From Rahnella rivi (lineage in GTDB: Bacteria; Pseudomonadota; Gammaproteobacteria; Enterobacterales; Enterobacteriaceae): DNA of 64,000 nucleotides. Under the pieces are notes generated by a model. The model was not told where the DNA came from. It made no database searches and saw nothing but the letters and a program-made list of their open reading frames with translations. A program made the position numbers and the translations under genes. Of this stretch, positions 27,265 through 37,757 are shown in pieces; within the stretch, counting starts at the first letter, position 1; every line of letters begins with the position of its first letter. The stretch spans positions 55,306-119,305 of the forward strand of contig NZ_JAFMOX010000048.1 in the NCBI RefSeq assembly GCF_019049655.1, read 5' to 3'.

Positions 27265-28172
27265 ATCATACCGAATCGCCTCTGTATCCCGCAGTCGAGG
27301 CGTTTCTGCGTTATCTGCACGTCGAGCGTCAGCTCAGTCCGCTGACCTCCACCAATTACAGCCGTCAGTTAGATGCGCTGATCGCGATGGCCGCTGAAAT
27401 CGGTGTTTCCGACTGGCAACAGCTTGACGCGCCCAAAGTCCGCATGCTGCTGGCGCGCAGCAAACGCGCAGGGTTAGGCCCGGCGAGTCTGGCGCTGCGG
27501 ATGTCTTCGCTGCGCAGTCTTCTGGACTGGCTGGTACGTCAGGGCGTCCTGAGCGCCAATCCCGCGAAAGGCATCTCAACGCCGCGGTCCCCCAAGCATC
27601 TGCCAAAAAATCTCGACGTCGATGAAGTGAATAAGCTGCTGGAAATCAATCTCGACGATCCGCTTTCCGTCCGCGACCGCGCAATGCTCGAAGTGATGTA
27701 CGGCGCCGGGATCCGCTTATCGGAACTGGTCGGCATCGACTGCAAACACGTCGATATGGCATCCGGTGAAGTCCGCGTGCTGGGGAAAGGCAGCAAAGAG
27801 CGTAAAGTGCCGATTGGCCGTACCGCGGTCACCTGGCTCGAACACTGGCTGGCGCGCCGCCCGCTGTTTGGTCCGCAGGACGACGCGATGTTTTTATCCA
27901 GTAAAGGCAACCGCATTTCAGCGCGAAACGTCCAGAAACGCTTTGCTGAGTGGGGCGTCAAACAGGGTGTGAACAGCCACATTAATCCGCATAAATTGCG
28001 GCACTCCTTTGCGACGCACGTTCTGGAATCGAGTGGCGATCTGCGAGCCGTGCAGGAATTGCTGGGTCACGCGAATCTGTCCACGACCCAGATCTATACC
28101 CACCTCGACTTTCAACATTTGGCGACGGTATACGATGCCGCCCATCCCCGCGCAAAACGAGGCAAAACCTGA
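27261..28172 (+). CDS. xerC: XerC site-specific recombinase
   Basis: A 303-residue tyrosine recombinase that with XerD and FtsK resolves chromosome dimers at dif. Catalytic motifs: [35 protein letters not shown] (nucleophile Tyr). It overlaps both neighbours slightly, so the dapF-yigA-xerC-yigB genes form one coupled operon. Confidence 0.97.
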   Translation: MNHTESPLYPAVEAFLRYLHVERQLSPLTSTNYSRQLDALIAMAAEIGVSDWQQLDAPKVRMLLARSKRAGLGPASLALRMSSLRSLLDWLVRQGVLSANPAKGISTPRSPKHLPKNLDVDEVNKLLEINLDDPLSVRDRAMLEVMYGAGIRLSELVGIDCKHVDMASGEVRVLGKGSKERKVPIGRTAVTWLEHWLARRPLFGPQDDAMFLSSKGNRISARNVQKRFAEWGVKQGVNSHINPHKLRHSFATHVLESSGDLRAVQELLGHANLSTTQIYTHLDFQHLATVYDAAHPRAKRGKT

Positions 28173-28888
28173 TGAAGTTCTATCGGCCGCTGAAACGCAT
28201 TGAAGCGATCACTTTCGATTTAGACGATACGCTGTACGACAACTACGACGTTATCCGCCGTACCGATACTGAAACCCTGAAGTCTATTCAGGGCTTTCAC
28301 CCCGCGCTGGCAGACATGTCGCCGGATGCGATCCGTCAGATGCGTACAGAATTACTGGCGCAGGACGCTGAGATTTATCACGACGTGACCGAATGGCGAC
28401 GTCAGGCGGTGCATCTGGCCATGACCCGTGCGGGCCTGAGTGATGACGATGCGAAGCATGGCACTAAAGTGGCGATGGAAACCTTCGCGAAATGGCGCAG
28501 CCGGATTTATGTTCCCGGCGAAAACCATGACGCACTGGCGGCGCTGGCCGAACGCTGGCCTTTAGTGGCGATCACAAACGGCAATGCCGATCCGCACGCC
28601 TGCGGTCTGGCGCAGTATTTCCAGTTCACCTTGCGCGCGGGCGATCATGGCCGGGCAAAACCTTACGCCGACATGTATAAAAAGGCGTCGATGAAACTCG
28701 ATATCCCGCTGGAAAATATTCTGCATGTGGGAGACGATCTCACCACCGACGTGGCGGGTTCCGTGGCCTGCGGGATGCAGGCGTGCTGGATAAATCTGCG
28801 TGAAGGCAACCTGATGCACGTCCGCGATGCCCGTCTGTTACCGCATATTGAGATTTCGCAGTTGGCATCGCTGACAGCATTGCTATAA
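28172..28888 (+). CDS. yigB: YigB HAD-family phosphatase (FMN/5-amino-uracil phosphatase)
   Basis: A 238-residue HAD hydrolase. Motif I is FDLDDTLYD, motif II ITNGN, motif IV VGDDLTTD. E. coli YigB dephosphorylates FMN and the riboflavin precursor 5-amino-6-ribitylamino uracil phosphate. It overlaps xerC by 1 base and ends the operon ahead of the SOS-controlled uvrD. Confidence 0.93.
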   Translation: MKFYRPLKRIEAITFDLDDTLYDNYDVIRRTDTETLKSIQGFHPALADMSPDAIRQMRTELLAQDAEIYHDVTEWRRQAVHLAMTRAGLSDDDAKHGTKVAMETFAKWRSRIYVPGENHDALAALAERWPLVAITNGNADPHACGLAQYFQFTLRAGDHGRAKPYADMYKKASMKLDIPLENILHVGDDLTTDVAGSVACGMQACWINLREGNLMHVRDARLLPHIEISQLASLTALL

Positions 28889-28905
28889 TCCCTTCATTAA
28901 ATACT

Positions 28906-28921
28906 CTGTATAAATTCACAG
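28906..28921 (+). promoter_or_regulatory. LexA box upstream of uvrD
   Basis: CTG-TATAAATTCA-CAG has the CTG-N10-CAG form of a LexA site and lies 59 bases before the uvrD start, as in E. coli where uvrD is SOS-induced. Confidence 0.8.
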
Positions 28922-28979
28922 TAGAAAAGCGTTCACGGCGACATTGATCGCGTGAGTGCTTTTCTCATTCTGACAAACG

Positions 28980-31148
28980 GTGCCTATGGACGTTTCTGAC
29001 CTGCTCGACAGCCTCAATGAAAAACAACGTGAAGCCGTGGCCGCGCCGCGCAGCAATCTGTTGGTGCTGGCCGGGGCAGGCAGTGGCAAAACCCGCGTAC
29101 TGGTTCACCGTATTGCGTGGCTGCTGTCGGTGGAGAATTGCTCGCCGTATTCGATAATGGCCGTCACCTTTACCAACAAAGCGGCGGCGGAAATGCGCCA
29201 CCGTATCGATCAGCTGATCGGCACCAGTCAGGGCGGCATGTGGATCGGTACTTTCCACGGGCTTGCACACCGTTTACTGCGTGCGCATCATCTGGATGCC
29301 AAACTGCCGCAGGATTTCCAGATCCTCGACAGCGACGACCAGATGCGTCTGATAAAACGTCTGATCAAAGCGCTGAACATCGACGATAAACAATGGCCGC
29401 CGCGTCAGGCCATGTGGTACATCAACGGTAAAAAAGATGAAGGTCTGCGCCCGCAGCACGTCGAAACCTATAACAACCCGATTGAAGCGACCTGGTTGCG
29501 GATTTATCAGGCCTATCAGGAAGCCTGCGACCGCGCCGGGCTGGTGGATTTCGCCGAGCTGTTATTGCGCGCCCATGAGCTTTGGCTCAACAAGCCGCAT
29601 ATCCTGCAACATTACCGCGAACGCTTTACCAACCTGATGGTGGACGAGTTCCAGGACACCAACAGCATTCAGTACGCGTGGATCCGCCTGCTGGCAGGCG
29701 ACAACAATAACGTGATGATCGTCGGCGACGATGACCAGTCTATCTACGGCTGGCGCGGTGCGCAGGTCGAAAATATTCAGCGCTTCCTGAAAGATTTCCC
29801 GAATGCGGAAACTATCCGTCTGGAGCAGAATTACCGCTCCACCAGCACCATTCTGAAAGCCGCCAACTCGCTGATTGAAAACAACAGCGGCCGTATGGGC
29901 AAAAACCTGTGGACCGAAGACGGCGAGGGCGAGCCGATTTCCCTCTATTGCGCGTTCAATGAGCTGGATGAATCGCGCTTTGTGGTTAACCGCATCAAAA
30001 CCTGGCAGGACAACGGCGGCGCGCTGAAAGATTGCGCCATTCTTTACCGCAGCAACGCCCAGTCGCGTGTGCTGGAAGAAGCGTTATTGCAGATGGCGAT
30101 GCCGTACCGCATTTACGGCGGTCAGCGATTCTTCGATCGTCAGGAAATCAAAGACGCACTGGCCTATTTGCGCCTGATGGCGAACCGCAATGACGATGCT
30201 GCCTTTGAACGCGTGGTGAATACCCCGACGCGCGGCATTGGCGACCGGACGCTTGACGTGGTGCGGCATACCGCGCGTGACCGTCAGCTGACGATGTGGC
30301 AGGCAACGCGTGCCTTGTTGCAGGACAAAGCCCTGGCGGGCCGTGCAGCCTCTTCGCTGCAACGCTTTACCGAACTGGTGGATGCGCTGGCACATGAAAC
30401 CGCCGATATGCCGCTGCACGTGCAGACTGACCGGGTGATTAAAGATTCCGGCCTGTTCATCATGTATGAGCAGGAAAAGGGCGAGAAAGGGCAGGCACGT
30501 ATCGAAAACTTAGAGGAACTGGTGACGGCAACGCGTCAGTTCAGCTATCAGGATGAAGACGAAGATCTGATGCCGTTGCAGGCGTTCCTGTCTCATGCCG
30601 CGCTGGAAGCGGGCGAAGGTCAGGCCGATGCGAATCAGGATGCTGCACAACTGATGACGCTGCACTCAGCCAAAGGGCTGGAGTTCCCGCAGGTCTTTAT
30701 CGTCGGTATGGAAGAGGGCATGTTCCCGAGCCAGATGTCGCTGGAAGAAAGTGGCCGTCTGGAAGAAGAACGCCGTCTTGCCTATGTGGGCGTAACCCGC
30801 GCCATGCAAAAACTGACCCTGACCTACGCCGAAACCCGACGTTTGTACGGCAAGGAAGTGTCGCACCGTCCTTCACGTTTTGTCGGTGAACTGCCCGAGG
30901 ACTGCGTAGAGGAAGTACGAATGCGGGCTAACGTCTCGCGCCCGATGAGCAACCGCAGCGTCGGCACGCCGACCAGCGTCAGCGACACCGGTTTCAAACT
31001 TGGCCAGCGCGTGGTGCATCCTAAATTCGGTGAAGGCACCATCGTCAATATGGAAGGCAGCGGCGAACACAGCCGTCTGCAAGTCGCATTCCCGGGGGAA
31101 GGGATTAAGTGGCTGGTCGCCGCTTATGCTCGCCTCGAAGTCGTTTGA
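28980..31148 (+). CDS. uvrD: DNA helicase II UvrD
   Basis: A 722-residue SF1A 3'-5' helicase used in nucleotide excision and mismatch repair. Motif I AGAGSGKTRVL, motif II VDEFQDTN, motif III GDDDQSIYGWRGA, motif IV QNYRST and motif VI VGVTRAM are present. The C-terminus has the Tudor-like PcrA/UvrD tail (GQRVVHPKFGEGTI). It has its own LexA-controlled promoter. Confidence 0.98.
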   Translation: MPMDVSDLLDSLNEKQREAVAAPRSNLLVLAGAGSGKTRVLVHRIAWLLSVENCSPYSIMAVTFTNKAAAEMRHRIDQLIGTSQGGMWIGTFHGLAHRLLRAHHLDAKLPQDFQILDSDDQMRLIKRLIKALNIDDKQWPPRQAMWYINGKKDEGLRPQHVETYNNPIEATWLRIYQAYQEACDRAGLVDFAELLLRAHELWLNKPHILQHYRERFTNLMVDEFQDTNSIQYAWIRLLAGDNNNVMIVGDDDQSIYGWRGAQVENIQRFLKDFPNAETIRLEQNYRSTSTILKAANSLIENNSGRMGKNLWTEDGEGEPISLYCAFNELDESRFVVNRIKTWQDNGGALKDCAILYRSNAQSRVLEEALLQMAMPYRIYGGQRFFDRQEIKDALAYLRLMANRNDDAAFERVVNTPTRGIGDRTLDVVRHTARDRQLTMWQATRALLQDKALAGRAASSLQRFTELVDALAHETADMPLHVQTDRVIKDSGLFIMYEQEKGEKGQARIENLEELVTATRQFSYQDEDEDLMPLQAFLSHAALEAGEGQADANQDAAQLMTLHSAKGLEFPQVFIVGMEEGMFPSQMSLEESGRLEEERRLAYVGVTRAMQKLTLTYAETRRLYGKEVSHRPSRFVGELPEDCVEEVRMRANVSRPMSNRSVGTPTSVSDTGFKLGQRVVHPKFGEGTIVNMEGSGEHSRLQVAFPGEGIKWLVAAYARLEVV

Positions 31149-31155
31149 TTTTTAA

Positions 31156-31181
31156 CTCCTCTCCCTTTGCAGGGGGAGGAG
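31156..31181. terminator. possible bidirectional terminator between uvrD and the cupin gene
   Basis: CTCCTCTCCCT and AGGGGGAGGAG form an 11-bp stem with one wobble pair and a 4-base loop, placed 7 bases from both convergent stops. Flanking T/A runs are weak. Confidence 0.5.
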
Positions 31182-31188
31182 CAAATAA

Positions 31189-31665
31189 CTAAAGGCTAAA
31201 AACCTCACCCACTTCCGCTGTCGCATACCATTTCAGCGTGTCTTTTACGCCTTCTTCGCCTTCCGGCGGGGTGCCTGGCAGACAGTCCTGTTCCTGAACC
31301 GGTTGATACGCGCCGCGTTTCACTTCAAAAATCACGCCGCCTTCGTCGAGGGATAATACGCTGTGCCAGGTATTGGCCGGGATTTCCAGCAGACGGGTTT
31401 CTGCGCCGAGCCACAGACGTTCGGTGACTTTGCCGCTGTTATCGTAAATCAGTACCAGAAAACGCCCGCGCAGCGCGGTCAGCATTTCCCAGGTATGCGG
31501 ATGGCGGTGAATGCGCACGTAAGTGCCCGGCTCCATCGCAATCGCCAGGCGCTGTACGTCATCTTCCGGTGCAGGATGAATGTTCAGATTCTGACGCAGG
31601 CGGGGAGAATGCGCAGCCTGGGTGATCAGGTCGCACAGTGTGTCTTGGGAAATCTGCTTAATCAT
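31189..31665 (-). CDS. WbuC-family cupin fold metalloprotein
   Basis: From MIKQISQDTL the product is 158 residues. The cupin barrel shows HRHPHTWEML (metal-binding His/Glu) and NTWHSVLS, the pattern of WbuC-type proteins, best known from O-antigen clusters but also scattered elsewhere. The substrate is unknown. An in-frame ATG 28 codons upstream is less likely because it adds no domain. It is convergent with uvrD. Confidence 0.8.
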   Translation of the reverse strand: MIKQISQDTLCDLITQAAHSPRLRQNLNIHPAPEDDVQRLAIAMEPGTYVRIHRHPHTWEMLTALRGRFLVLIYDNSGKVTERLWLGAETRLLEIPANTWHSVLSLDEGGVIFEVKRGAYQPVQEQDCLPGTPPEGEEGVKDTLKWYATAEVGEVFSL

Positions 31666-31749
31666 TGTTGGCTTCTGGAAAGGAGGAGGGATCAGGCCTC
31701 TGAGTGTAGCCAAAAAACCGGTCAGACATAAGTCAGTAAAGGTTATCAT

Positions 31750-31860
31750 CTGAGCAAGATTTTTATGCCGAAATGTTGCCAGATTAGATTTGTTGGCGGT
31801 TGACAGTCTTTTTATTCCCGGCGTAACATGCGCGCACTATTATCAATGAGGAACTTCGCC
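31750..31860. promoter_or_regulatory. promoter region upstream of the corA leader
   Basis: Part of a 335-bp stretch between the cupin gene and corA. It should hold the corA promoter; no clear -35/-10 pair is claimed. The rest of the stretch contains a leader ORF and hairpin. Confidence 0.4.
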
Positions 31861-31917
31861 TTGGACACACCCAGTAGATACTGGCTCAATAACCTGTTCA
31901 TTAGGTACCACTTCTAA
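31861..31917 (+). CDS. candidate corA leader peptide (CorL-like)
   Basis: An 18-residue ORF, MDTPSRYWLNNLFIRYHF, starts with TTG eight bases after an AGGA and ends at TAA 31915-31917. An in-frame ATG at 31846 lacks a ribosome site. In Salmonella a short leader peptide CorL upstream of corA couples leader translation to Rho-dependent termination. The stop codon here lies inside a hairpin stem, so ribosome position would affect folding. No homology was checked. Confidence 0.5.
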   Translation: MDTPSRYWLNNLFIRYHF

Positions 31918-31943
31918 GGCCCTCCTCTTTGCTGATGGCCTTA
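31915..31943 (+). promoter_or_regulatory. leader hairpin in the corA 5' UTR
   Basis: TAAGGCC (31915-31921) pairs with GGCCTTA (31937-31943) around a 15-base loop. The first stem bases are the leader stop codon. It is followed by more than 140 bases of untranslated leader before corA. Confidence 0.5.
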
Positions 31944-32084
31944 GTGGTTGTCAGCGACCCCCGTTCTGTCGCTGTGAGTCAGATCTGAATTTGGTCTGAA
32001 TTACGCCGGTGACTCTTTTCGCCCCGTGATTTTCTGTGCTTCAACGCGTTGTCCACTTTCTGTAATTCTTGGGAGAACGGGCAC

Positions 32085-33035
32085 ATGCTGAGTGCTTTTA
32101 AATTAGAAAACAGCCGCTTATCCCGTTTAGAGCTGGACGAGGCAGACGATCTCAAAACCTCATTGTGGGTAGATTTAGTCGAGCCTGATGAGCAAGAGCG
32201 CGAACGCGTTCAACATGAATTAGGGCAAAGCCTGGCAACACGTCCCGAGCTGGATGACATTGAAGCCTCGGCGCGTTTCTTCGAAGATGAAGACGGCCTG
32301 CACATTCACTCCTTCTTTTATTATGAAGATGCCGAAGACCACGCCGGTAACAGCACCGTCGCATTCACCGTGCGCGAAGGCCGCCTGTATACCCTGCGTG
32401 AGCGCGAATTACCGGCATTTCGTCTTTACCGTATGCGTGCCCGCAACCAGACGCTGGTCGACGGCAATGCCTACGAACTGCTGCTGGATTTGTTCGAAAC
32501 CAAAATCGAACAGCTGGCGGATGAAATCGAAAACATCTACAGCGATCTGGAAAAACTCAGCCGCGTGATCATGGAAGGGCATCAGGGCGATGAGTATGAC
32601 GCCGCGCTCTCCACGCTGGCAGAGCTGGAAGATATCGGCTGGAAAGTCCGTTTGTGTCTGATGGATACCCAGCGCGCTCTGAATTTCCTGGTGCGAAAAG
32701 CGCGTTTACCGGCAGGCCAGCTGGAGCAGGCGCGTGAAGTGTTGCGCGATATCGAATCCCTGCTGCCCCATAACGAATCCCTGTTCCAGAAAGTGAACTT
32801 CCTGATGCAGGCGGCGATGGGCTTTATCAACATCGAGCAGAACCGCATCATCAAGATTTTCTCGGTGGTATCGGTCGTTTTCCTGCCGCCAACCTTGGTG
32901 GCATCCAGCTACGGGATGAACTTCGAATTCATGCCTGAGCTGAAATGGGCATTCGGCTATCCGGGGGCGATCGGGTTGATGATCCTCGCGGGTCTGGCGC
33001 CTTACCTGTATTTCAAGCGCAAAAACTGGCTGTAA
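32085..33035 (+). CDS. corA: CorA magnesium/cobalt/nickel channel
   Basis: From MLSAFKLEN the product is 316 residues, the E. coli length. The big cytoplasmic domain is followed by two membrane helices near the C-terminus with the selectivity motif YGMNFE between them and the usual ending YFKRKNWL. It forms a pentameric Mg2+ channel gated by cytoplasmic Mg2+. The open frame 12 codons upstream is not favoured. A long leader suggests post-initiation control. Confidence 0.97.
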   Translation: MLSAFKLENSRLSRLELDEADDLKTSLWVDLVEPDEQERERVQHELGQSLATRPELDDIEASARFFEDEDGLHIHSFFYYEDAEDHAGNSTVAFTVREGRLYTLRERELPAFRLYRMRARNQTLVDGNAYELLLDLFETKIEQLADEIENIYSDLEKLSRVIMEGHQGDEYDAALSTLAELEDIGWKVRLCLMDTQRALNFLVRKARLPAGQLEQAREVLRDIESLLPHNESLFQKVNFLMQAAMGFINIEQNRIIKIFSVVSVVFLPPTLVASSYGMNFEFMPELKWAFGYPGAIGLMILAGLAPYLYFKRKNWL

Positions 33036-33055
33036 CGTTCTGTTATTAAGCCAAT

Positions 33056-33094
33056 AAAAAAGCCCCTCACCGCAAAAACGGAGAGGGGCTTTTT
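33056..33094. terminator. bidirectional terminator between corA and rarD
   Basis: AAAAAGCCCCTC pairs with GAGGGGCTTTTT across a 14-base loop, giving a GC-rich stem with A and T runs on the outside. It serves the convergent corA and rarD genes. Confidence 0.85.
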
Positions 33095-33101
33095 CGATCG
33101 G

Positions 33102-34010
33102 TCAGGCTTTTGCCGTCACGCCCCGGCGCAGGCGGCCCTGCGTATAGAGCGCGTCAGTGATAAAGCACAGCAGCCCCACCCAGATAAAGCCGAAGGTGAT
33201 GAGCTGCGAGGTATTTACGGTTTCGCCGTAGAACACCACTGCCAGCAGGAACATCAGCGTCGGGCCGAGATACTGGAAAAAGCCCAGCGTCGACAGCTTC
33301 AGACGCGCCGCCGCCGCCGTGAAGAACAGCAGAGGGATAGTGGTGATAATCCCGGCAGCCATCAGCAGTAAATCCAGTGACCACGGATTAGCCGACAGAT
33401 TACTGGTCGGACTGTTGGCGATAAAGAACAGATAAATGCCCGCCAGCGGCAGCAGCCAAAGCGTTTCGATCAGCATACCGGTCTGGGAATCCACGCCGAT
33501 TTTCTTACGCAACAGCCCGTAAAAAGCGAAGGTGAGCGACAGTCCCAGCCCGATAATCGGCACTGAGCCAAACATCCAGACCTGGATCAGCACACCGGCG
33601 AACGCCAGAACCACGGCGAGCCATTGCAAACTTCGGAACCTTTCGCGCAAAAACAGCATGCCCAGCACGACATTCACCAGCGGGCTGATAAAGTAACCGA
33701 GGCTGGCTTCGAGGATGTGATTGTTATTGATCGCCCAGATAAAAATCAGCCAGTTCGCCCCGATAAACAGCGCGGTGACGAGCAGCATGCCGACTTTCTT
33801 AGGTTGTGCCAGCACCCGCCGGACATCGCCCCAGCTGCGGCTGACGGACAGCAGCACTAACATAAAGAAGAAGGACCAGATCACCCGATGGGTTAGAATT
33901 TCATCGGCGGGCACTTCTTTGATCAGCTTGAAATACGCCGGTGCGATCCCCCAAATCAAATAGGCGATAAAGGCAAAAATAACGCCTTGCCGGGTACGTT
34001 GTGCATCCAT
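33102..34010 (-). CDS. rarD: RarD, EamA/DMT-family permease
   Basis: A 302-residue protein with about ten hydrophobic segments, typical of the drug/metabolite transporter superfamily; the start RQGVIFAFIAYLIWGIAPAY is the RarD mark. It is associated with chloramphenicol sensitivity in Pseudomonas; the real substrate is unknown. It is divergent in context from nothing nearby; yigI lies behind it in the same direction. Confidence 0.92.
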   Translation of the reverse strand: MDAQRTRQGVIFAFIAYLIWGIAPAYFKLIKEVPADEILTHRVIWSFFFMLVLLSVSRSWGDVRRVLAQPKKVGMLLVTALFIGANWLIFIWAINNNHILEASLGYFISPLVNVVLGMLFLRERFRSLQWLAVVLAFAGVLIQVWMFGSVPIIGLGLSLTFAFYGLLRKKIGVDSQTGMLIETLWLLPLAGIYLFFIANSPTSNLSANPWSLDLLLMAAGIITTIPLLFFTAAAARLKLSTLGFFQYLGPTLMFLLAVVFYGETVNTSQLITFGFIWVGLLCFITDALYTQGRLRRGVTAKA

Positions 34011-34101
34011 GTGGGTACCTGAAAAGAAAGAGATTAACGGATCGCGAGTGTACCTGATTTACGCTGCCAGATTTCTTTTTCAGCAACGTGTTAAGCAGAT
34101 T

Positions 34102-34584
34102 TTAGCCGACCATGTAGGTCGCGGTGGTGGTCGCGATATGAATGCCGCTGTCGTTGTGCAGATCGACGCGGGCCACAGAGATTTTATTTCCGGCGCGGAT
34201 CAGGCTGGCAGAAGCGATGAAGAAGTCGCCACGGCCGGGGCGAAGATAATCGACGCGTAAATCGACGGTGCCCATTTTTGCTAACCGCTGGCGCATTTCA
34301 GCCTCAAGCAGAGGATGATCGGGTTTATCGCGCCGGATGAGCGAGCTGGTCACGCACACCAGCCCGGCCGCGACGTCAAGCACGGCCGCGATAACGCCAC
34401 CGTGTAAGATTTTTTGCGCAGCGTTGCCGACCAGTTTGGTCTGATTGGCAAATTTCAGCTCCGCGTAATCGCAGTCGAGACGTTTAAGTTCCAGACCGAG
34501 TTCGCGGTTAAAAGGCATGTCATAAACGAAAATATTACCAATCAGTTGCAGAGCAGCTTCGTGGCTTAGGGATGACGCAGACAT
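34102..34584 (-). CDS. yigI: YigI hotdog-fold thioesterase
   Basis: The start [12 protein letters not shown] follows AGGAAA and gives 160 residues. The hotdog fold is seen in [17 protein letters not shown] and [13 protein letters not shown], almost the E. coli YigI sequence. YigI is a medium/long-chain acyl-CoA thioesterase. The longer upstream frame has no support. Confidence 0.92.
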   Translation of the reverse strand: MSASSLSHEAALQLIGNIFVYDMPFNRELGLELKRLDCDYAELKFANQTKLVGNAAQKILHGGVIAAVLDVAAGLVCVTSSLIRRDKPDHPLLEAEMRQRLAKMGTVDLRVDYLRPGRGDFFIASASLIRAGNKISVARVDLHNDSGIHIATTTATYMVG

Positions 34585-34828
34585 GAAAGGTTTCCTGATC
34601 CAAACGACAAGAGCGCTATAGTCGCGCAAAGAGTTAATGGAATGTTGATCTTAAGTGCCGGAGGCGGGGAATTCTACCTCGTGCGCGATAAATCTATTCA
34701 ATACTCTTGTCGGAATGTATATGTGTGTAAAATGCTCTGCTTTCTCAGTTTCTGAATACCGGCCGGCAGCCGGCTATTTTAAACCACAAAGACTAACAAC
34801 ATTATTTAACACTAAAGGGTGAGGACAA

Positions 34829-35707
34829 ATGCGTAAAATTTGGGCTGTCGGGGCCACCATGTTGGCGTTGCCATTACTGGGACATGCAGAAGAAGCAACG
34901 GTACAAGAAGTGCATGATAAGCCCGCCGTGCGTGGCAGCATCGTCGCCAGCATGTTGCAGGATCACGATAACCCTTTTACGCTTTACCCTTATGAGTCGA
35001 ACTACCTGCTTTACACCGACACCAGCAATATCAATAAGAAAGCCATTGAGTCTTATGACTGGGCGGATAAAGCCCGTCATGACGAAGTGGCATTCCAGCT
35101 GAGCCTGGCCTTCCCGCTGTGGCGCGGTATTGCCGGTGACAACTCGGTGCTTGGCGCGTCCTACACGCAGAAATCGTTCTGGCAGCTGTCGAACAGTGGC
35201 CAGTCTTCACCTTTCCGTGAAACCAATTACGAACCACAGCTTTTCCTGGCGTGGGCGACGGACTACGATTTCCTGGGCTGGACGCTGCGTGAAGCCGAGT
35301 ACGGTGTTAGCCACCAGTCAAACGGTCGCTCAGACCCGACGTCCCGCAGCTGGAACCGCGTGTATGCCCGCTTTATGGCGCAAAACGGTAACTGGCAGGT
35401 GGATCTCAAGCCCTGGTACCGTATTCCTGAAAGCGATGAAAACGACGATAACCGCGACATCACCAAATACATGGGTTATTACCGTCTGAAAGTAGGCTAC
35501 GCCTGGGGCGACAGCGTCTTTAGCGTGGAAAGCCGTTACAACTGGAACACCGGCTACGGCGGCGCAACCACGGGCTGGAGCTATCCGATTTCCAAGCACG
35601 TACGCTTCTACACGCAAGTGTTCAGCGGCTACGGTGAGTCATTAATTGACTACAACCACAAGCAGACTCGCGTCGGTGTGGGTATCATGCTTAACGATAT
35701 GATGTAA
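34829..35707 (+). CDS. pldA: outer-membrane phospholipase A
   Basis: A 292-residue precursor with a signal peptide (about 20 residues, ending LLGHA). The mature part is a 12-strand barrel that dimerises with Ca2+ and hydrolyses misplaced phospholipids in the outer leaflet. The catalytic His-x-Ser lies in SHQSNGRSDPTSRSWNRVY, which also supplies the Asn. It is divergent from yigI. Confidence 0.96.
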   Translation: MRKIWAVGATMLALPLLGHAEEATVQEVHDKPAVRGSIVASMLQDHDNPFTLYPYESNYLLYTDTSNINKKAIESYDWADKARHDEVAFQLSLAFPLWRGIAGDNSVLGASYTQKSFWQLSNSGQSSPFRETNYEPQLFLAWATDYDFLGWTLREAEYGVSHQSNGRSDPTSRSWNRVYARFMAQNGNWQVDLKPWYRIPESDENDDNRDITKYMGYYRLKVGYAWGDSVFSVESRYNWNTGYGGATTGWSYPISKHVRFYTQVFSGYGESLIDYNHKQTRVGVGIMLNDMM

Positions 35708-35709
35708 AA

Positions 35710-35814
35710 ATACCCGTCTTACTTCAGGTTGCAGGTGCGTTTGCGGCACCCGGCCCCGGAGCACTGACTCCGGCAGGCGCAGCGGGATGCCCTCGCTTGC
35801 CGCCTTTCGGGTAT
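35710..35814. repeat. intergenic palindromic repeat element
   Basis: About 105 bp bounded by ATACCCG (35710-35716) and CGGGTAT (35808-35814) and starting ATACCCGTCTTACTTCAGGT, a form I know from short interspersed repeats of Yersinia/Serratia-type genomes. It is internally GC-rich and can fold. It sits between pldA and recQ and may also act as the pldA terminator. Confidence 0.45.
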
Positions 35815-35885
35815 ATTATGTCATTGCAGTACAGCCCCGGCGGCTTTAGGGCTTAGCCGGGTGGTTTGAACAGTTGGGGAATTGA

Positions 35886-37718
35886 GTGTCTACGGCGGCA
35901 GTGATAAATAAAGAAGAGCTGGCTCATCAGGTATTACGCGATACCTTCGGCTATCAGCAATTCAGACCGGGTCAGCAAACGATCATCAATACCGCCATTT
36001 CTGGCCGGGATTGTCTGGTTGTCATGCCGACCGGCGGCGGTAAGTCGCTGTGCTATCAAATCCCTGCGCTGGTGATGGACGGCCTGACGCTGGTGGTTTC
36101 ACCGCTCATCTCGCTGATGAAAGATCAGGTCGATCAGCTGATGGCGGCGGGTGTGGAAGCCGGTTGCCTCAATTCGACGCAAACCCGCGAGCAGCAACAG
36201 GAAGTGATGGCGGGCTGCCGTACCGGCCGCATCAAAATGCTGTATATCGCGCCGGAACGTCTGATGCTGGGTGATTTCCTCGAACAGCTGCAACAGTGGA
36301 ATCCGGCGATGCTTGCCGTGGATGAAGCCCACTGTATCTCCCAATGGGGCCACGATTTCCGCCCGGAATACCGTGCGCTCGGCCAGCTGAAACTGCGTTA
36401 TCCGCAGTTACCGGTGATCGCGCTGACCGCGACCGCGGATGAAGCTACGCGCAACGACATTGTCCGTCTGCTCGAGCTTAACGATCCGCTGATTCAGGTC
36501 AGCAGTTTTGACCGCCCAAATATTCGTTACACGCTGGTGGAGAAATTTAAACCGCTCGATCAGCTGATCCGCTTCGTGCAAGACCAGCGCGGCAAAAGCG
36601 GCATTATTTACTGCAACAGCCGCGCCAAAGTGGAAGACACGGCGGCGCGTCTGCAAAGCCGTGGCCTGAGCGTCGGCGCGTACCATGCCGGGCTGGATAA
36701 CGACACCCGTGCACGGGTGCAGGAAGGTTTTCAGCGCGATGATTTGCAAATCGTGGTGGCTACCGTGGCGTTCGGTATGGGCATCAACAAGCCCAACGTG
36801 CGTTTTGTGGTGCACTTTGATATTCCGCGCACCATCGAGTCTTACTATCAGGAAACTGGCCGTGCCGGGCGTGATGGCCTGCCGGCGGAAGCGGTACTGC
36901 TTTACGATCCGGCGGATATGGCCTGGTTGCGTCGCTGCCTGGAAGAGAAACCACCGGGTGCGCAGCAGGACGTTGAACGCCACAAGCTGAATGCGATGAA
37001 CGCGTTTGCCGAAGCGCAAACCTGCCGCCGTCTGGTGCTGCTGAATTACTTTGGCGAAGGCAAACAAAACGCCTGCGGAAACTGCGACGTGTGCCTCGAT
37101 CCGCCGAAACGCTACGACGGCCTGCTGGATGCGCAGAAAGCGCTGTCAGTCGTGGCACGCGTCGGGCAACGCTTTGGTTTAGGTTACGTGGTCGAAGTGC
37201 TGCGTGGCGCCAATAACCAGCGTATCCGCGAATACGGCCACGACAAACTGACGGTGTACGGCATCGGTAAAGAACACAGCAACGAACACTGGACCAGCGT
37301 GGTGCGTCAGCTGATCCACCTCGGGCTGATTATGCAAAATATCGCCATGCACTCGGCTTTGCAGCTGACAGAAGCAGCGCGTCCGGTTTTGCGTGGAGAG
37401 ATCCCGTTACAGCTGGCGGTACCGCGTATTCAGACGCTGAAAATTAAAAGTCCGTCCCGCCAGAAAACGTACGGCGGTAATTACGATCACAAGCTGTTTG
37501 CCAAATTGCGCAAGCTGCGTAAGTCACTGGCCGACGACAATAATGTGCCGCCATACGTGGTGTTTAACGACACCACGCTGCTGGAAATGGCTGAACATCT
37601 GCCGATAAGCCCGAGCGATTTGCTGGATATCACTGGCGTCGGCCAGCGTAAGCTGGAGAAGTTCGGGCGGCCATTTATGGCGATGATCCGCGATCACATT
37701 GATAACGGCGACGACTGA
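35886..37718 (+). CDS. recQ: RecQ ATP-dependent DNA helicase
   Basis: A 610-residue SF2 helicase starting at GTG. Motif I TGGGKS, DEAH box, motif [12 protein letters not shown], the RQC zinc cysteines CGNCDVC and a C-terminal HRDC domain are present in order. It unwinds forks and recombination intermediates with RecJ/RecF functions. It overlaps nothing; rhtC follows after 39 bases. Confidence 0.98.
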   Translation: MSTAAVINKEELAHQVLRDTFGYQQFRPGQQTIINTAISGRDCLVVMPTGGGKSLCYQIPALVMDGLTLVVSPLISLMKDQVDQLMAAGVEAGCLNSTQTREQQQEVMAGCRTGRIKMLYIAPERLMLGDFLEQLQQWNPAMLAVDEAHCISQWGHDFRPEYRALGQLKLRYPQLPVIALTATADEATRNDIVRLLELNDPLIQVSSFDRPNIRYTLVEKFKPLDQLIRFVQDQRGKSGIIYCNSRAKVEDTAARLQSRGLSVGAYHAGLDNDTRARVQEGFQRDDLQIVVATVAFGMGINKPNVRFVVHFDIPRTIESYYQETGRAGRDGLPAEAVLLYDPADMAWLRRCLEEKPPGAQQDVERHKLNAMNAFAEAQTCRRLVLLNYFGEGKQNACGNCDVCLDPPKRYDGLLDAQKALSVVARVGQRFGLGYVVEVLRGANNQRIREYGHDKLTVYGIGKEHSNEHWTSVVRQLIHLGLIMQNIAMHSALQLTEAARPVLRGEIPLQLAVPRIQTLKIKSPSRQKTYGGNYDHKLFAKLRKLRKSLADDNNVPPYVVFNDTTLLEMAEHLPISPSDLLDITGVGQRKLEKFGRPFMAMIRDHIDNGDD

Positions 37719-37757
37719 CAGTCAAGAATTCCCCACACACCATAAAGAGAGTAAATC

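Noticed and set aside
36408..37067. 219-codon minus-strand frame inside recQ
   Set aside because: Antisense shadow of recQ with no recognisable domain.
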